From: Cercospora beticola
Taxonomy: Eukaryota; Ascomycota; Dothideomycetes; Mycosphaerellales; Mycosphaerellaceae
Reading direction: 5' to 3'
Assembly (NCBI RefSeq): GCF_033473495.1
Contig: NC_088943.1
Location: 910,001 to 974,000 of the forward strand
Length of the DNA stretch: 64,000 bases
A model generated the notes under the pieces. The model was not told where the DNA came from. It did not search any database and was given only the letters and a program-made list of their open reading frames with translations. The position numbers and the translations under genes were made by a program. Below, piece by piece: positions 21,533-31,958 of this stretch; position 1 is the stretch's first letter, and every line of letters starts with the position of its first letter.

Positions 21533-23347
21533 CTGAGGCCTGGCAATCCGCTTGCTTGGGCCTGAGCGAAAACGCCGGGACCATGTCTTGAACTCTGCAC
21601 TTGCCGCCAAATACTCCGAAGAGAGACAAGTCCGTTCATCTTGCTGGGCACCGAATGCGCTGATTGATGAAGAGGACAGTCATCAAACTTTCAAAGGGCG
21701 ATGCAATCAAATCGAAAATTGAGCGATGCATAGCGTCTACGAGGAACGCCAGTTGCAGAGTGGGTCGAGAAGATGGAAGGAGGGCCGGGCACGAACGGGC
21801 CAAGAAAAGGTTCGTGCCAAGCCGAATACCCGCACGAGGCCGACGCGTGGGGAAAACCTTGTGCTCTCTCGTCACAGTCAGACTTGCCTCAGTTCACTCT
21901 TCATCATTGGTCCCTATTTGGCAAGACTACTGCTTGGTCTTACTTTCGCATTCATCGTATCGACCGGACGCTTCACTAATCGAACTCGATGAGGGTGTCC
22001 AGGGGTTCTGCCAAAGCTGCAGTGTCCAGCACGTTCGAATGAGCCCAGAACTTGGCTGCGAGCACGGTGATCCCGAGCGATCCTATCCGGAGCATTGCAA
22101 CATGGACAAGACGCCAACTTCTCCTTCACAGAGAGCGGCGAGAAGGCCACTGCCAAGCACGGCGATGTAGGGATAGAAGTGCCCAGCTCGATATTGACCA
22201 TGCAGTGAGTCCGGAGCGGCCGATAGATGTCGGGCTGTCCAATGGGCGCGAACCCCGTCGGCGAAACTGCAACAGCAGCATTGCAATGGAGGAGCATCTT
22301 CACATTCACACGTGTGTATGGCATTTGTGCATCCGCCAAGCATTGTCCTAGTTGTGGAGAAACCATGATGTCGATGATCGCCGCTGGAACACCGTGCGTC
22401 CACCATCAAGGGCTCGGTTAATCAACTTCAAACAATTCCGGTGATGCTGGAAGCCCGGACACGGCGCAAGGACATTCTGTTGTAAACTTTGAGCATCTTG
22501 CGACCAGAATCTTGGGGCGCGATTTCCATGCCTTGATGCCAATCGATTAGGGCAAGCGGCCCGAGGTATGCTGCGGCGTTCGATATAATAACAGTTTGAC
22601 AGGAGAACCATACTCGAGTGCTGGCCCAGTCAGACTTGAATCAGTCAACAGATGAGAGAATGTAGGCAGAACGGCAAGACTTCCTGAAAGAGATGATAAG
22701 TAATCTGCTCTGACATCTCAGCATCGCCGGCTTCAATAGTGTTCGATGCCGGGGGTCACTGACAATGGAAACACATCCTACGATGGCAGGTACGAAGTCT
22801 TGGTGTTCCTCACACATGCACAACTCAGCATGGACCAAAATGCCGAACTCAAGTCGTGATCGCCTGCGGAGAAAACAAGACCGAGGCTGCAGCTGATACC
22901 AAGACCTTTTGTGGATCTTGTGCCTGATTGGCTCCATCGTTTCTTCCATGGCACCGTGACAGCTCTAACTTGACTACACTTTCACCTGCAACTGGCGCGC
23001 TGGAAGAGCCTCTTGCCCGTGTAGGTAATTCGTTGGAAAGATCTGTCGTCAGATGTTGCTTCTCCGGCTTGACTTGCTCGCGGACACAGTCGATCATCTG
23101 CGTATTGCATGCGAGCATACGAGCTGAACCACTGTCTTGTGCCCCAACTGCACAAATTGTGCCAAAGCATGGCATCACTTGTGAAGGAGGATGCAGAACG
23201 AGCCAGGAACGAGATGCGACCCCGCAGATCGAGGACTGTCGTCAAGTGGTGAAGAAAATATAATAAGAATGATGGATCACCAGTCTCGAAGGCTTCATCG
23301 ACAACGATCCTTCTCAATCAAACAATCTTCCAAGGACCTCTCTCGCC
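21533..23347. other. Intergenic region (1.8 kb)
   Basis: No confident gene. On the minus strand, hydrophobic stretches such as HGQYRAGHFYPYIAVLGSG (about 22140-22200) and SLGITVLAAKFWAHSN (about 22010-22070) lie in different frames and end in a stop near 21980. They could be exons of a small membrane protein (DUF1772-like) or a decayed gene, but I could not join them with clean splice sites. Confidence 0.3.
23256..23265 (+). promoter_or_regulatory. Possible TATA element of the HsbA gene
   Basis: AAATATAATA lies about 83-92 bp upstream of the ATG at 23348, a plausible core-promoter position. It is assigned by position and composition only. Confidence 0.35.
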
Positions 23348-24022
23348 ATGCGTCTCACGTCTCTCATCATCAGCGGTCTGTTGACAGTCGCTTCCGCTCA
23401 TCCACTCTACACAGTCGTCAAGCGTGACGCAGCAAGCATAGTCGCCGCACTCAAGAACGTCCAGACCAATGTCCAAACCTTGAACGCAACAGTCAACACC
23501 TTCAACAAAGGCGACCTCGACGGCCTCATCAAAGTCCTAAAAATTCAAAAGGTATATAGATCCACATCACTCATACCCCACCTCCTCACCAAAAAAGCAC
23601 ACATCCTAACACCACTCCCCCAGCAAACCTCCGCAGTCGGCGACTCCGTCGTAACCGCCGCCTCCACAGCCCAACAATCCGAAGTCCTCAACGAAGCCGA
23701 CACGCAAAAAGTCGCCGAAGGCGTCCTCGCACTCAAAGCAGACCTCGATACCTTTCTCCCCAACCTCTCCAGCAAAAAACCAGCTTTCGATAGCGTCGCG
23801 TTTCTCTTCTCTGTTAGCAAGACAGTTGCGCAATCGCTTCAGACACAAAAGCAACAGAGCGCGAATTTGGGAGATGCGATTACGGCGAAATTGACGGGAC
23901 CGTTGGCGGGGTTTGCGCCGCTGATTAATGCGCAGATTGCGGAGCAGTTTGATAAGGCTATTGCTGTGTTTCAGCAACAAGGGGGATTGATTCCGCTGCC
24001 GCCGATCCCGTCGTTTGGTTGA
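23348..24022 (+). CDS. HsbA-family secreted cell-wall protein (copy 1)
   Basis: Two exons: 23348-23551 and 23624-24022. The 72-nt intron has no stop and is a multiple of three, so the unspliced frame is also open. Spliced, the protein is 200 aa. Signal peptide MRLTSLIISGLLTVASA is followed by an all-helical HsbA/galactomannoprotein domain (PF12296 type): DAASIVAALKNVQTNVQTLNATV, a helix with LNEADTQKVAEGVLALKADLDTF, a mid-domain DSVAFLFSVSKTVAQSLQTQ, and a short Pro-rich tail. HsbA of Aspergillus binds hydrophobic surfaces and recruits lytic enzymes. Related proteins are cell-wall galactomannoproteins. The role here is inferred from the family. Confidence 0.85.
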   Translation: MRLTSLIISGLLTVASAHPLYTVVKRDAASIVAALKNVQTNVQTLNATVNTFNKGDLDGLIKVLKIQKVYRSTSLIPHLLTKKAHILTPLPQQTSAVGDSVVTAASTAQQSEVLNEADTQKVAEGVLALKADLDTFLPNLSSKKPAFDSVAFLFSVSKTVAQSLQTQKQQSANLGDAITAKLTGPLAGFAPLINAQIAEQFDKAIAVFQQQGGLIPLPPIPSFG

Positions 24023-24200
24023 TTGTGAGGAGGAGATGGGAGATAGAGTTGATGAGTGATGGGGATGAGGTATGATAGGGACTAGAGAAATTCGACAGAA
24101 AATATATCATGTATGACTACTGGACTACTTGACTGCCTCGGCAGCTTGCAATGTGGTCTTCTGATACTCCCGCCCTGTGTTGCTTCCATCATCTCGCACT

Positions 24201-26074
24201 TCAAGTACCTTTCAGCACTTTATCAATAACCCTGGCATAACTAACGAGCTCTTCATCCTGCATTGCTCTCGTAACAAGTTGTATCGACGTAGGTGCACCA
24301 TGCACGTCTTCACTTCGATCTGCATCCACAGTCAGCATTATTCCTTTCAATAACCTAACTCATCACAACCAAACTCACAAATCCGATTCGTCTCCACCTC
24401 CGGCTTCGCCAACTCATCCCGATCAACAGCCTTATCGACCTTCCCCACCGGAATAATCAACCCCGGATACTGCAACAAATTCCACAAAATCGTATAATGC
24501 GGTACACCGAAATCATCATGTGGTACAGCAGTCGTCTGCGCAGGAGGACAGAGGATGATATCGAGTTTATTCGCGATCCATAAGTCGTGCCAGAGGGCTT
24601 TATATTCTCCAGCAAGGACATTGACGCCGAAGAGTTCTTCGAGTGTATAACCTTCTGGTTTCGCCACCATTGTACCCAATGTACGTTGTAAAGAAGGAAT
24701 AAGAGGTTCACCTCCAGCTTCGATATTTTTGAGGAATGTTCGGGTGTTGTCCATGGACCAGTACGCTGTTGCGAGGTCTACGGAGGTTTTGATTGAGGGG
24801 GTGTTGTTCAATACTATGATTTCGTGGCCGGCTGCTGCGAGGGCTTTCGCTGCTTCGTCGAGGGTTCGGCGGACTGGTGGGTGAGTGGGGAAGGATGGGT
24901 CTTCGATGTAGTAGCCTATGCGAAGTTTTGAGGGGGTTTGGTCGGCGATTGCGGAGCGCCAGGGGTAGAATATTGCTGTGGCGTCGTGGTCCCAGGGTGA
25001 GGCTGAGAGGATGGTACGTAGGAAGAATGCTGTGTCTTCGAAGGAGTTTGCGAGGGGACCGGCGCATGCTGGGAAACCGGGACTTCCGCGTGCTGAGCAC
25101 CAAGCTTGGTTTCCGTAGGGTATTCGGCCTGGGGTTGGCTTGAAGCCATATGTGCCGTTGCACCTGAGGGAAAGCAAAAGTCAGAATGGACAATACTGCT
25201 CACTTTTGAGGGAACTTACAAAGCTGGTATTCTCACACTCCCACCAATCTAAGCAACAAAAGGTCAGTAATGGGCTCCCCGAACCAGCCTCTAACAACGC
25301 ACATCTGTACCAACACCTAAAAAACATCAGCAAAAGCCCTTCATATCTTCACAAAAAATGCAAACGAAAAGCAACAAACTACTCACCAATCACCGACCCC
25401 CTAAAAGCCACCAACGCTCCCTCCCCCCCACTACTCCCTCCCGCCCCCAACCTCAAATTCCCCGGATTCAACACCCGTCCAAAAACATTATTATGACTAT
25501 CCGCCGTCATAAGCGTAAGCGGCACATTCGTCTTACAATACAAAATCGCCCCCAGACCCAACAACAAATCCACCAACGGAGAATTCTCCTCATCAACTCC
25601 CCTCTCCAAAAACGAAACAAACCCCAGTGAAGATTGCACGCCTTTATATCGGAAAGAATCCTTGATGGATATAGGGACACCGTGGAGAGGTCCGACAGGT
25701 TTTCCGTGTTCGGTGAGGTAAGCGTCGAGTTGGGCGCCTCGAGTGAGAGCGTCGGAGAAGAAGGTTTCTGTGAGGCAGTTTGTGAGTTGTTGGGCGATTG
25801 CGGCGCGTTTGCAGAAGGCTTGGGCGACGGTGGAGGCTTTGAGGGTGCCGGATTGGACTTTTTGGGCGAGAGAGGTTGCGGTGAGTTGTGTGATTTCGAG
25901 TTCGGTTGGGGAGAGGATGCCGCATTTGGAGGGTATGTCGAGGACGGAGATGGGAGTTGTTTCGTTTCCGGTGAGGTATTCTTGAGGGAGGCGCCATTCT
26001 TGAGGGATTTTGGAGAGCTCTGCTGCGCGTTTTGCTGCGGCTTTGGATTGCCAGTCTTTTGTTGTGTCTGCCAT
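24201..26074 (-). CDS. amdS: Amidase (acetamidase/general amidase type)
   Basis: Five exons: 26074-25387, 25316-25303, 25248-25220, 25163-24379 and 24319-24201, with introns of 70, 54, 56 and 59 nt, giving 544 aa in frame. The second exon is only 14 nt and the third 29 nt. Together they encode the GVGTDIGGSVRIPAL stretch of the amidase signature. The Ser-cisSer-Lys triad is visible as Lys138 (SIKDS), Ser214 (GGSSGGE) and Ser238 (IGGSVR). The C-terminal exon gives HGAPTSIQLVTRAMQDEELV, as in full-length amidases. AmdS-like enzymes release ammonia from small amides for use as nitrogen source. The exact substrate is not decidable, so the symbol is by similarity. The protein is probably cytosolic. 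Confidence 0.9.
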
Positions 26075-26338
26075 GGTTGAAGAAGGTTTACTTTGATTGC
26101 TGTTTTCCTGCTTGATGCGAGGACTAAATCTATAGCTGATTCTCAGCCGAGGTTCTAGGAAGTCTGCAGAGCGCGTGCGTGTTCAATTATATCCTCATTC
26201 GACAGCTAGGAGCACTTCTGACACGAAGTGCGATACGTGTATACCACCGGGCCGGCATTGGCAGGGCGTGGAGTGGAGGGAAGGAGGGGAAGCGGGCAGG
26301 GTAAGCTCGGAAGCCCTAAGCTTGGCGTAACATCTGGT

Positions 26339-28111
26339 CTACTGCTTGAGTACAATCGCACCATATGCACCAAGTGTCACCTGATCGCCGTTGATCTGAC
26401 CTCTCCCATTCGAAACCAGCTCTGTCAGGCCATTATACTTGCCCATCGGATTAACTTCTTGGTCTGAGAAGTTGAGCAGCACGACAGCTTTCGCGCCATC
26501 TGCATCTGTCCGCTCCCATCCGAGAACATACTCTCCAGTCTCTTGCTCGGTAATCGGCTCGTAAGTCCCGTAGACAAACAGATCCTTCTGCTCCTTCCGC
26601 AGACTAAGCATCTTTTTGTAAAATGCCATGACACTATCCGGATCATTCAACTGGCTCTCGGCATTCCATTGCTTGTGATCTTTATTGATAGTCATCCAAG
26701 GCGTGGCGTCAGGCGACGTAAAGCCTGCGTTGGGGCTTGCATTCCATTGCACAGGCAAGCGGCCGTGGTCACGAGCTTTCAATTGCAGTTCCTTTAGTAC
26801 ATCATCCATCTTCGATGTGTCACCGCCACGTCGTTGAAGGATCTCCTTGTAGTAGTTGCTGCCCTCGACATCGATATATGCCTCGGCAGGATAGTCTTTA
26901 CCGAGATTGGCCATGCCGAACTCCTGGCCAGCGAGCAGATACGGAGTACCGCTGAGAGTAGTCAGGTAGATTGCGAAGAGCTTGGCCGCGGCAGCACGGT
27001 GTTCCGGAAGATCTGAGCCATATCTGCTGAGACTTCGCCCACTGTCGTGGTTGTCGAGGTATATGCTGTTCCAACCATCGAACTTTGGCATAGCTTGTTG
27101 CCACATGTTGGTGATTTTGCGCAGTTTCCGCGGGTGGAAGTCGTCCCGAGAGTACTTTCCAGTTGGCCCAAAGTCCATGTCAACCACATCGCCGGTGAAG
27201 ACCATGTTCAGTTCGTGTCGGTCCTTCGCCACGTAGTCCGACACAGACTGCTCGTCTTTGGTAAAACCAAGCTCTCCGACAGTCATTACATCGTAATGAT
27301 CGAACACCTCGGTTCGCATCTCACGAATGTAGTCGTGCATCCTAGGTCCAGACGCGAAGAATTCGGATCCGTCTTGGTACTTTGACTCGGGATCTGTAAT
27401 CTTTCCGTCCGGCAAGTCTGGGTGCTTGCTCATCAAATTCATGCTGTCAATGCGGAAGCCATCGACGCCACGATCCAGCCAGAAGCGCATGTCCCCGTAG
27501 GTCGCCTGCCGCATTTCCTCGTTCTCCCAGTTGAGATCCGGCTGCGACGGGAGAAATAGTGCAAGGTAATATTGCTGTGTAACTTCATCAAAGTGCCAAG
27601 CACTGCCACCGAAAATGCTCCTCCAGTTATTGGGCTCTGTGCGATTCCCATGTTCATCGATTTTAGGATCTCGCCAGAAGTACCAGTCCCGCTTTGAGTT
27701 GCTCTTGGATTTCCGTGACTCTTTGAACCAGTCATGTTCGTCACTCGTGTGATTGACAACCAAGTCCATGAGCAGCTTGATCTGGTTGGCATGAAGCTCA
27801 TCAATCAGCCGCTGAACGTCTTCAAGTGTTCCGTAGGGACGGTGGATGTCTCTGTAATCTGAAATGTCGTAGCCCATGTCATTTTGAGGGGAGGCGTATA
27901 TCGGCGACAGCCAAAGGGCATCTACTCCAAGTGATTTGATGTAAGGTATTTTCGATATGATGCCAGGCACATCTCCTAGCCCGTCTCCATTGCTATCCTT
28001 GAAAGAGGCAGGATAGATTTGGTAGACGCTGGCTTCCTTCCACCAAGTCTTCTCGATCGTCTTCTGAGCCATCTTGGCGTGCTGTGGAGGTGGAGATTCT
28101 CTGTGAGGCAT
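26339..28111 (-). CDS. GH13 alpha-glucosidase (maltase/isomaltase)
   Basis: Intronless, 590 aa. A GH13 TIM barrel starts at WWKEASVYQIYPASFKDSNG. The conserved regions are DLVVNHTS (about 116-123), GFRIDSMN with nucleophile Asp222, MTVGELGF with acid/base Glu280, and LDNHD with His355 and Asp356. A C-terminal beta domain ends in GAYGAIVLKQ. There is no signal peptide, so the enzyme is likely cytosolic, acting on imported maltose or isomaltose like yeast maltases. A second ATG at 28072 (MAQKTIEK) could also be the start. No adjacent maltose permease is present in the window. Confidence 0.93.
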   Translation of the reverse strand: MPHRESPPPQHAKMAQKTIEKTWWKEASVYQIYPASFKDSNGDGLGDVPGIISKIPYIKSLGVDALWLSPIYASPQNDMGYDISDYRDIHRPYGTLEDVQRLIDELHANQIKLLMDLVVNHTSDEHDWFKESRKSKSNSKRDWYFWRDPKIDEHGNRTEPNNWRSIFGGSAWHFDEVTQQYYLALFLPSQPDLNWENEEMRQATYGDMRFWLDRGVDGFRIDSMNLMSKHPDLPDGKITDPESKYQDGSEFFASGPRMHDYIREMRTEVFDHYDVMTVGELGFTKDEQSVSDYVAKDRHELNMVFTGDVVDMDFGPTGKYSRDDFHPRKLRKITNMWQQAMPKFDGWNSIYLDNHDSGRSLSRYGSDLPEHRAAAAKLFAIYLTTLSGTPYLLAGQEFGMANLGKDYPAEAYIDVEGSNYYKEILQRRGGDTSKMDDVLKELQLKARDHGRLPVQWNASPNAGFTSPDATPWMTINKDHKQWNAESQLNDPDSVMAFYKKMLSLRKEQKDLFVYGTYEPITEQETGEYVLGWERTDADGAKAVVLLNFSDQEVNPMGKYNGLTELVSNGRGQINGDQVTLGAYGAIVLKQ

Positions 28112-29562
28112 TGTGAGATTGTGAGAATGATGAATTGACTTGACTTACAATGCTCGACTTCACGCTGATATATCAATCTACGACAGCACCAAGTCATCGC
28201 CTTCGAGTGGACAGTGGAGGGCGATCCTACTGCCGTGGACCAGACCTCCGCAGTGTGGAGTGTGGAGTCGGCGAAATTTGCTTCTTTGGGAGTTTGGGCG
28301 AAAGAGGAACTTGGTCGGACCGAGCTTACAGAATGTGAACCAGCAGAGCAGACAGAGCACCAGCAAGTAGACATGTGTGGCCTACTCGACATGACGACTC
28401 CATTGCAACTGCTCCGCCATGAAAACCGTCCTCGCAGTGCTCCGAACTACGAATCACCCATACCAAGGATCACGTCTGCGTTGATCGCGCTTTGACAGCA
28501 TAGCGACTGTGCGTGTTCTTGTCTTTAAGCTGGTGCCAGTTTGCGCTTCGCGACCGTCCGTGGACTTCTGATCGACCGTTGCAGCGTTGCTGTCGTCAGT
28601 ATCGGAGTGGAGAGACACTATATCCCAGACCTCAGATCCGATGTGTTTTGGATTTGGAGATGCGATTCCTCTTTGCCAAGCGCTGGACTGCTCCCGCCGT
28701 TCGCGGCATTGCCATCGACGCGGAATGTCACCACACAAGCGCAGCACAACGGCCAAACGGGAGAGAGATGCTTGCGGCTGCTCACGCAGATATGTTCACC
28801 ATTGTCATCCACTCTCATCACCCTCGAGATGTGCTCATCTCCTCCTCGTGAAAGCGTGATCGGATGTGATTCGGCGATCTCGGGTTCTTCTGTGCCGTGT
28901 TGCACTCGTCGCATCGGTGAAGGCCAGCAGGCGCATCAGGCGGTATATGGAGAGCGTGCTGTTGCTGCTTTCATGCTCGCTGCCGTGAACCAGGCTGTCC
29001 TCCAGTGCTCTTGTCGAAGCAGCGAGACTTCGAAGCGGCTCTCGTGGTTGATTTCGTCGGCGACCAGTCCAGCGCGATAACAGACTTCATTGGTTGATGT
29101 TGGTGCAGATCATTGCGGACCCCGAATCTCCTGGCGAGGCGGGCGAGGAGGCGTCTGCAGGTACCGCCCGACGAGGCTAAGGAGTGGCCAGGCTGAGAGA
29201 GGGCGCGCGAGGCGACAGCTGTTCGCATTATCAACACTGCTTCACTGTACTCGCGACACCCCGCGCAATCTGCGACAACGCGCGCGCTGGCAGACTCGTA
29301 ATCGGCGCGTCGTGTGCGACATCACCAGTGGGACAGCGCGGCGATGTGGTCGGAAGGGCGGAAGCGATCAACATGGCGCAACACATGGGCCGGCAGTCCA
29401 GGGGGCCCCGGTTGGCACGGTTTGGATGCTGCACCACGCAGAACCGACGAGCCCCAGTCGCACACCCAATCTCCCCTCCAGAGCAGACATACCCTCCATG
29501 CCACCACCTTTCGCGAGTTCGCGTCGGCCTGCGCTCTGAAATTCTCCAAGTCGCGGAACAGG
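28112..29562. other. Divergent intergenic region (1.45 kb)
   Basis: It lies between the minus-strand GH13 gene and the plus-strand MBL-fold gene, so it should hold both promoters. Open frames here lack domains and look like chance frames in GC-rich DNA. The MBL reading frame stays open back to 29314, with an in-frame ATG at 29344. Confidence 0.45.
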
Positions 29563-30531
29563 ATGTCCTTTCGCTCGGCCAACAATGATCGCGAAATGGT
29601 CTCGCCCGTCTCCGACCGATCTTCCGGAGGGCCAACGGGGATGCATGCCGCCTTCGAGTCAGCAGTCGCGCCTCCCATGGTACAGGACGATATGGAAGGT
29701 GTCCAAGTAATCACATCAGACATCGAACCCATCATTCACACCCTGTATGAACAATCCACCAACCGGCATCAGTACCTCGTGGCGGACCCTTCGACCAAAG
29801 AGGCAATCATCATTGACCCTGTGCTTGACCGAAATCCATACTCACCAGGCATCAACACAACCGCAGCTGATCAGATCTTGTATCTCGTGAAGGAATATAA
29901 TTACCATGTTGTCCGCATCCTGGAGACGCACGCCGTCCAGGACCACCCCACATCGGCATGGTACCTGAGGACGCAATTACGAGACAACGATGGCCAGTTC
30001 CCACGAATATGTACTGGAAAGGCACTTGCAGGTGTACAGCGCATGTTCGCAAGGCAGTACGGAGTGCAGAACGCAGGATGGGGATCGAAGTTCGATTCTT
30101 TCCGCGACGGGCAAGTCTTCGCCGTGGGCGAGATGAGGGTCCAATGCATCCACTTACTTAGCGAGCCGGACTGGTTCGGCTTCGTCATCGGCCACAATGT
30201 CTTCCTAGGCAAGGAAGTATCCCAAGAATCAATGCATTCAGCCTCAGTACGGCCTACGATGCAGGTTGTATTCAGGAAATTGGCTAGATTCGCAAACAAC
30301 TACGCTTTCCATCCACAAAAACAACAAGAAATTTCCCGGCCTTCAACAGCACAGACAGAGGTATCTGAATGGATGCACGAGCCCGCCACACCACGAGGCT
30401 CGATCAGTATGAGACGCATGATCAGCAGATCGCACTTGGGCGGTATAGGTGGGAGCAGGAGCTCCATATCCAGCGAAGCCTCGAGCAGGCAATCACAACG
30501 ACGTATCAGCCAGATTCCCGAACTTGCATAG
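29563..30531 (+). CDS. Metallo-beta-lactamase-fold protein with degenerate metal site
   Basis: 322 aa from ATG 29563; an in-frame ATG at 29344 would add 73 residues. Residues about 48-215 match persulfide-dioxygenase/glyoxalase-II-like MBL proteins: HQYLVADPSTKEAIIIDPVLDR, then VVRILETHAVQDHPTSAWYLR. The HxHxDH metal motif reads H-A-V-Q-D-H, so the second His is Val125. The usual GHTPG loop is replaced by LLSEPDW. The usual GDTLF is replaced by GKEV. The metal site is therefore probably lost. The last 100 residues are Ser/Arg-rich and look disordered (phosphorylatable). This is either a non-catalytic MBL paralogue or an enzyme with altered chemistry. Confidence 0.7.
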   Translation: MSFRSANNDREMVSPVSDRSSGGPTGMHAAFESAVAPPMVQDDMEGVQVITSDIEPIIHTLYEQSTNRHQYLVADPSTKEAIIIDPVLDRNPYSPGINTTAADQILYLVKEYNYHVVRILETHAVQDHPTSAWYLRTQLRDNDGQFPRICTGKALAGVQRMFARQYGVQNAGWGSKFDSFRDGQVFAVGEMRVQCIHLLSEPDWFGFVIGHNVFLGKEVSQESMHSASVRPTMQVVFRKLARFANNYAFHPQKQQEISRPSTAQTEVSEWMHEPATPRGSISMRRMISRSHLGGIGGSRSSISSEASSRQSQRRISQIPELA

Positions 30532-30771
30532 CGAGCATATTTCAATCTTTTCGGGCACGAATGAAATCACAAGGATTGGAGGAAACACAAACACAGCATG
30601 GATCACGGCGCACGAATTGAGCGATTTTCGTATGTCTTTCAACAGTTTCGCATTACAATCTCGGAGAGAGGGCATCATCATCATCACGACAGCTGTACAG
30701 CATTTCCGTTCAGATATGTAGCGCATATTTTCATCGAAGCGGCGGCAGCACCACCCAAAAGATTCTACTTA

Positions 30772-31602
30772 CTACTTTGTCCACCAATCGAACCAGTCGA
30801 GGATACCTTGAAAACTGGCCTCTTTTGCATACCGCTGCCATTTGTCATCCATATCGCCGCGCAAGGCAAATCCGTGACTGACGCCTTGGAAAACTTGAAC
30901 TTGATAGCGCGCTTTCTTCTCATCGAGAATGTCAACTGCACGGCGGCGGAACTCCTTTGGAAATGTTTGATCGATTTCGGAGCAAGAGAGGAATATTGGC
31001 TCTGTCACGAACGTCAGCATTTCCAGCAACTCTAACACCCAAATCACAAACTCACTCTTAACATTCTCAAAATGCGACTCCTGCAAAAACGCCGGATGCG
31101 CAAAAGCCCCCGCCTCACAAATCCCCTTCTCCGAAAGCTGATCACAAACATACGGCGCCCCATAACAATACCCCGTACAAACATACTTAGTCCCCTCTTT
31201 CCCAAACTTCGCTTTCACCTCCTCCACCCACTTCGGCACAAAAGGATGCGAAAATTCCTGATGTTTCGCCAACCAAGCCGGAAAATCAAATGTCGGATTA
31301 TCATTCGGATCGGCGAGGTTCTTTTTATGTTTGTAAATTGCATCGCCACGGAAATAGTCGGGGGCGAGGACGAGGTAGCCGGCTTCGGCCATGCCGTCCA
31401 TCATGAGTTTGCTGTTGGTGAAGAGGGCGAAGACGTCGGGGAAGTAGAGGATTATGTTGCCGTTTGATTTGGAGGGGGAGGGGGAGGCGATGTAGGTTTC
31501 TACGTCGAGGATTTGTTCGGTGCGGCCTTTGGGGTCGCCGGTGTGGATTTTGCCGGAGATGCAGCAGGCTGCTGAGGGGTGGGCTATGACTTTGTCGGAC
31601 AT
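30772..31602 (-). CDS. Dienelactone hydrolase family protein
   Basis: Two exons: 31602-31056 and 31001-30772. The 54-nt intron is stopless and a multiple of three, but has a GTGAGT donor and CTGAC branch point. The protein is 258 aa. It has an alpha/beta-hydrolase fold with the DLH triad: Cys146 in GYCYGAP, an Asp in FLSCSEIDQTF, and His in QGVSHGFALRG. N-terminal ACCISGKIHTGDPKG is typical of fungal DLH-like proteins. Family members open cyclic dienelactones in aromatic catabolism or act as broad esterases. No aromatic-degradation partner genes are adjacent. It is probably cytosolic and converges with the MBL gene. Confidence 0.9.
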   Translation of the reverse strand: MSDKVIAHPSAACCISGKIHTGDPKGRTEQILDVETYIASPSPSKSNGNIILYFPDVFALFTNSKLMMDGMAEAGYLVLAPDYFRGDAIYKHKKNLADPNDNPTFDFPAWLAKHQEFSHPFVPKWVEEVKAKFGKEGTKYVCTGYCYGAPYVCDQLSEKGICEAGAFAHPAFLQESHFENVKSEFVIWVLELLEMLTFVTEPIFLSCSEIDQTFPKEFRRRAVDILDEKKARYQVQVFQGVSHGFALRGDMDDKWQRYAKEASFQGILDWFDWWTK

Positions 31603-31958
31603 TGTTGGCGACTGGTGATGGGGGCGAGGTGCGAGAGTAGTTGTTGTTCACGTTGGAGGTTGAATGAAGTTTTTCAGATGAAGTATGCCCCTCGCCCCCC
31701 GCCCTACCTAGGTACATTGCGGCCAAGCTTTATTAGCCTTTCCGTCTTCTTCAGAGAGCTACATAGCCGGTGGTTTGTGCAGGAGCTTCACTGGAATGTC
31801 GTCGGAATGGGGTAGATTAGCGGAAGCTCGATTCCGAAGCTCCATGTGGACGTCATGAGCCCCCACGTGTGTTGTGCTGCCTCTCCAGCATGCCATGGCG
31901 AACGTTCTTTGCATTGTGCATTTTCCGACAATACACACAAGTATAACACAAGCAGAAT
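31603..31958. other. Intergenic region
   Basis: About 355 bp between the start of the DLH gene and the 3' end of the transporter remnant. No gene seen. A CACGTG hexamer lies near 31863. Confidence 0.5.

Noticed and set aside
21664..22170. A 168-codon plus-strand frame in the 21.5-23.3 kb gap.
   Set aside because: Basic, Cys-containing, no recognisable domain, and other-strand frames of similar length overlap it.
23552..23623. Several introns (23552-23623, 31002-31055, 32432-32482, 47636-47686, 58868-58927) are multiples of three and stopless, as if retention were selected.
   Set aside because: Among roughly 40 introns in the window, about one third should be 3n in length and a fair share of short ones should lack stops. 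About five is what chance predicts.
28541..29080. A 179-codon frame in the divergent region between the GH13 and MBL genes.
   Set aside because: No domain, and overlapping frames of similar length exist on both strands. It looks like chance.
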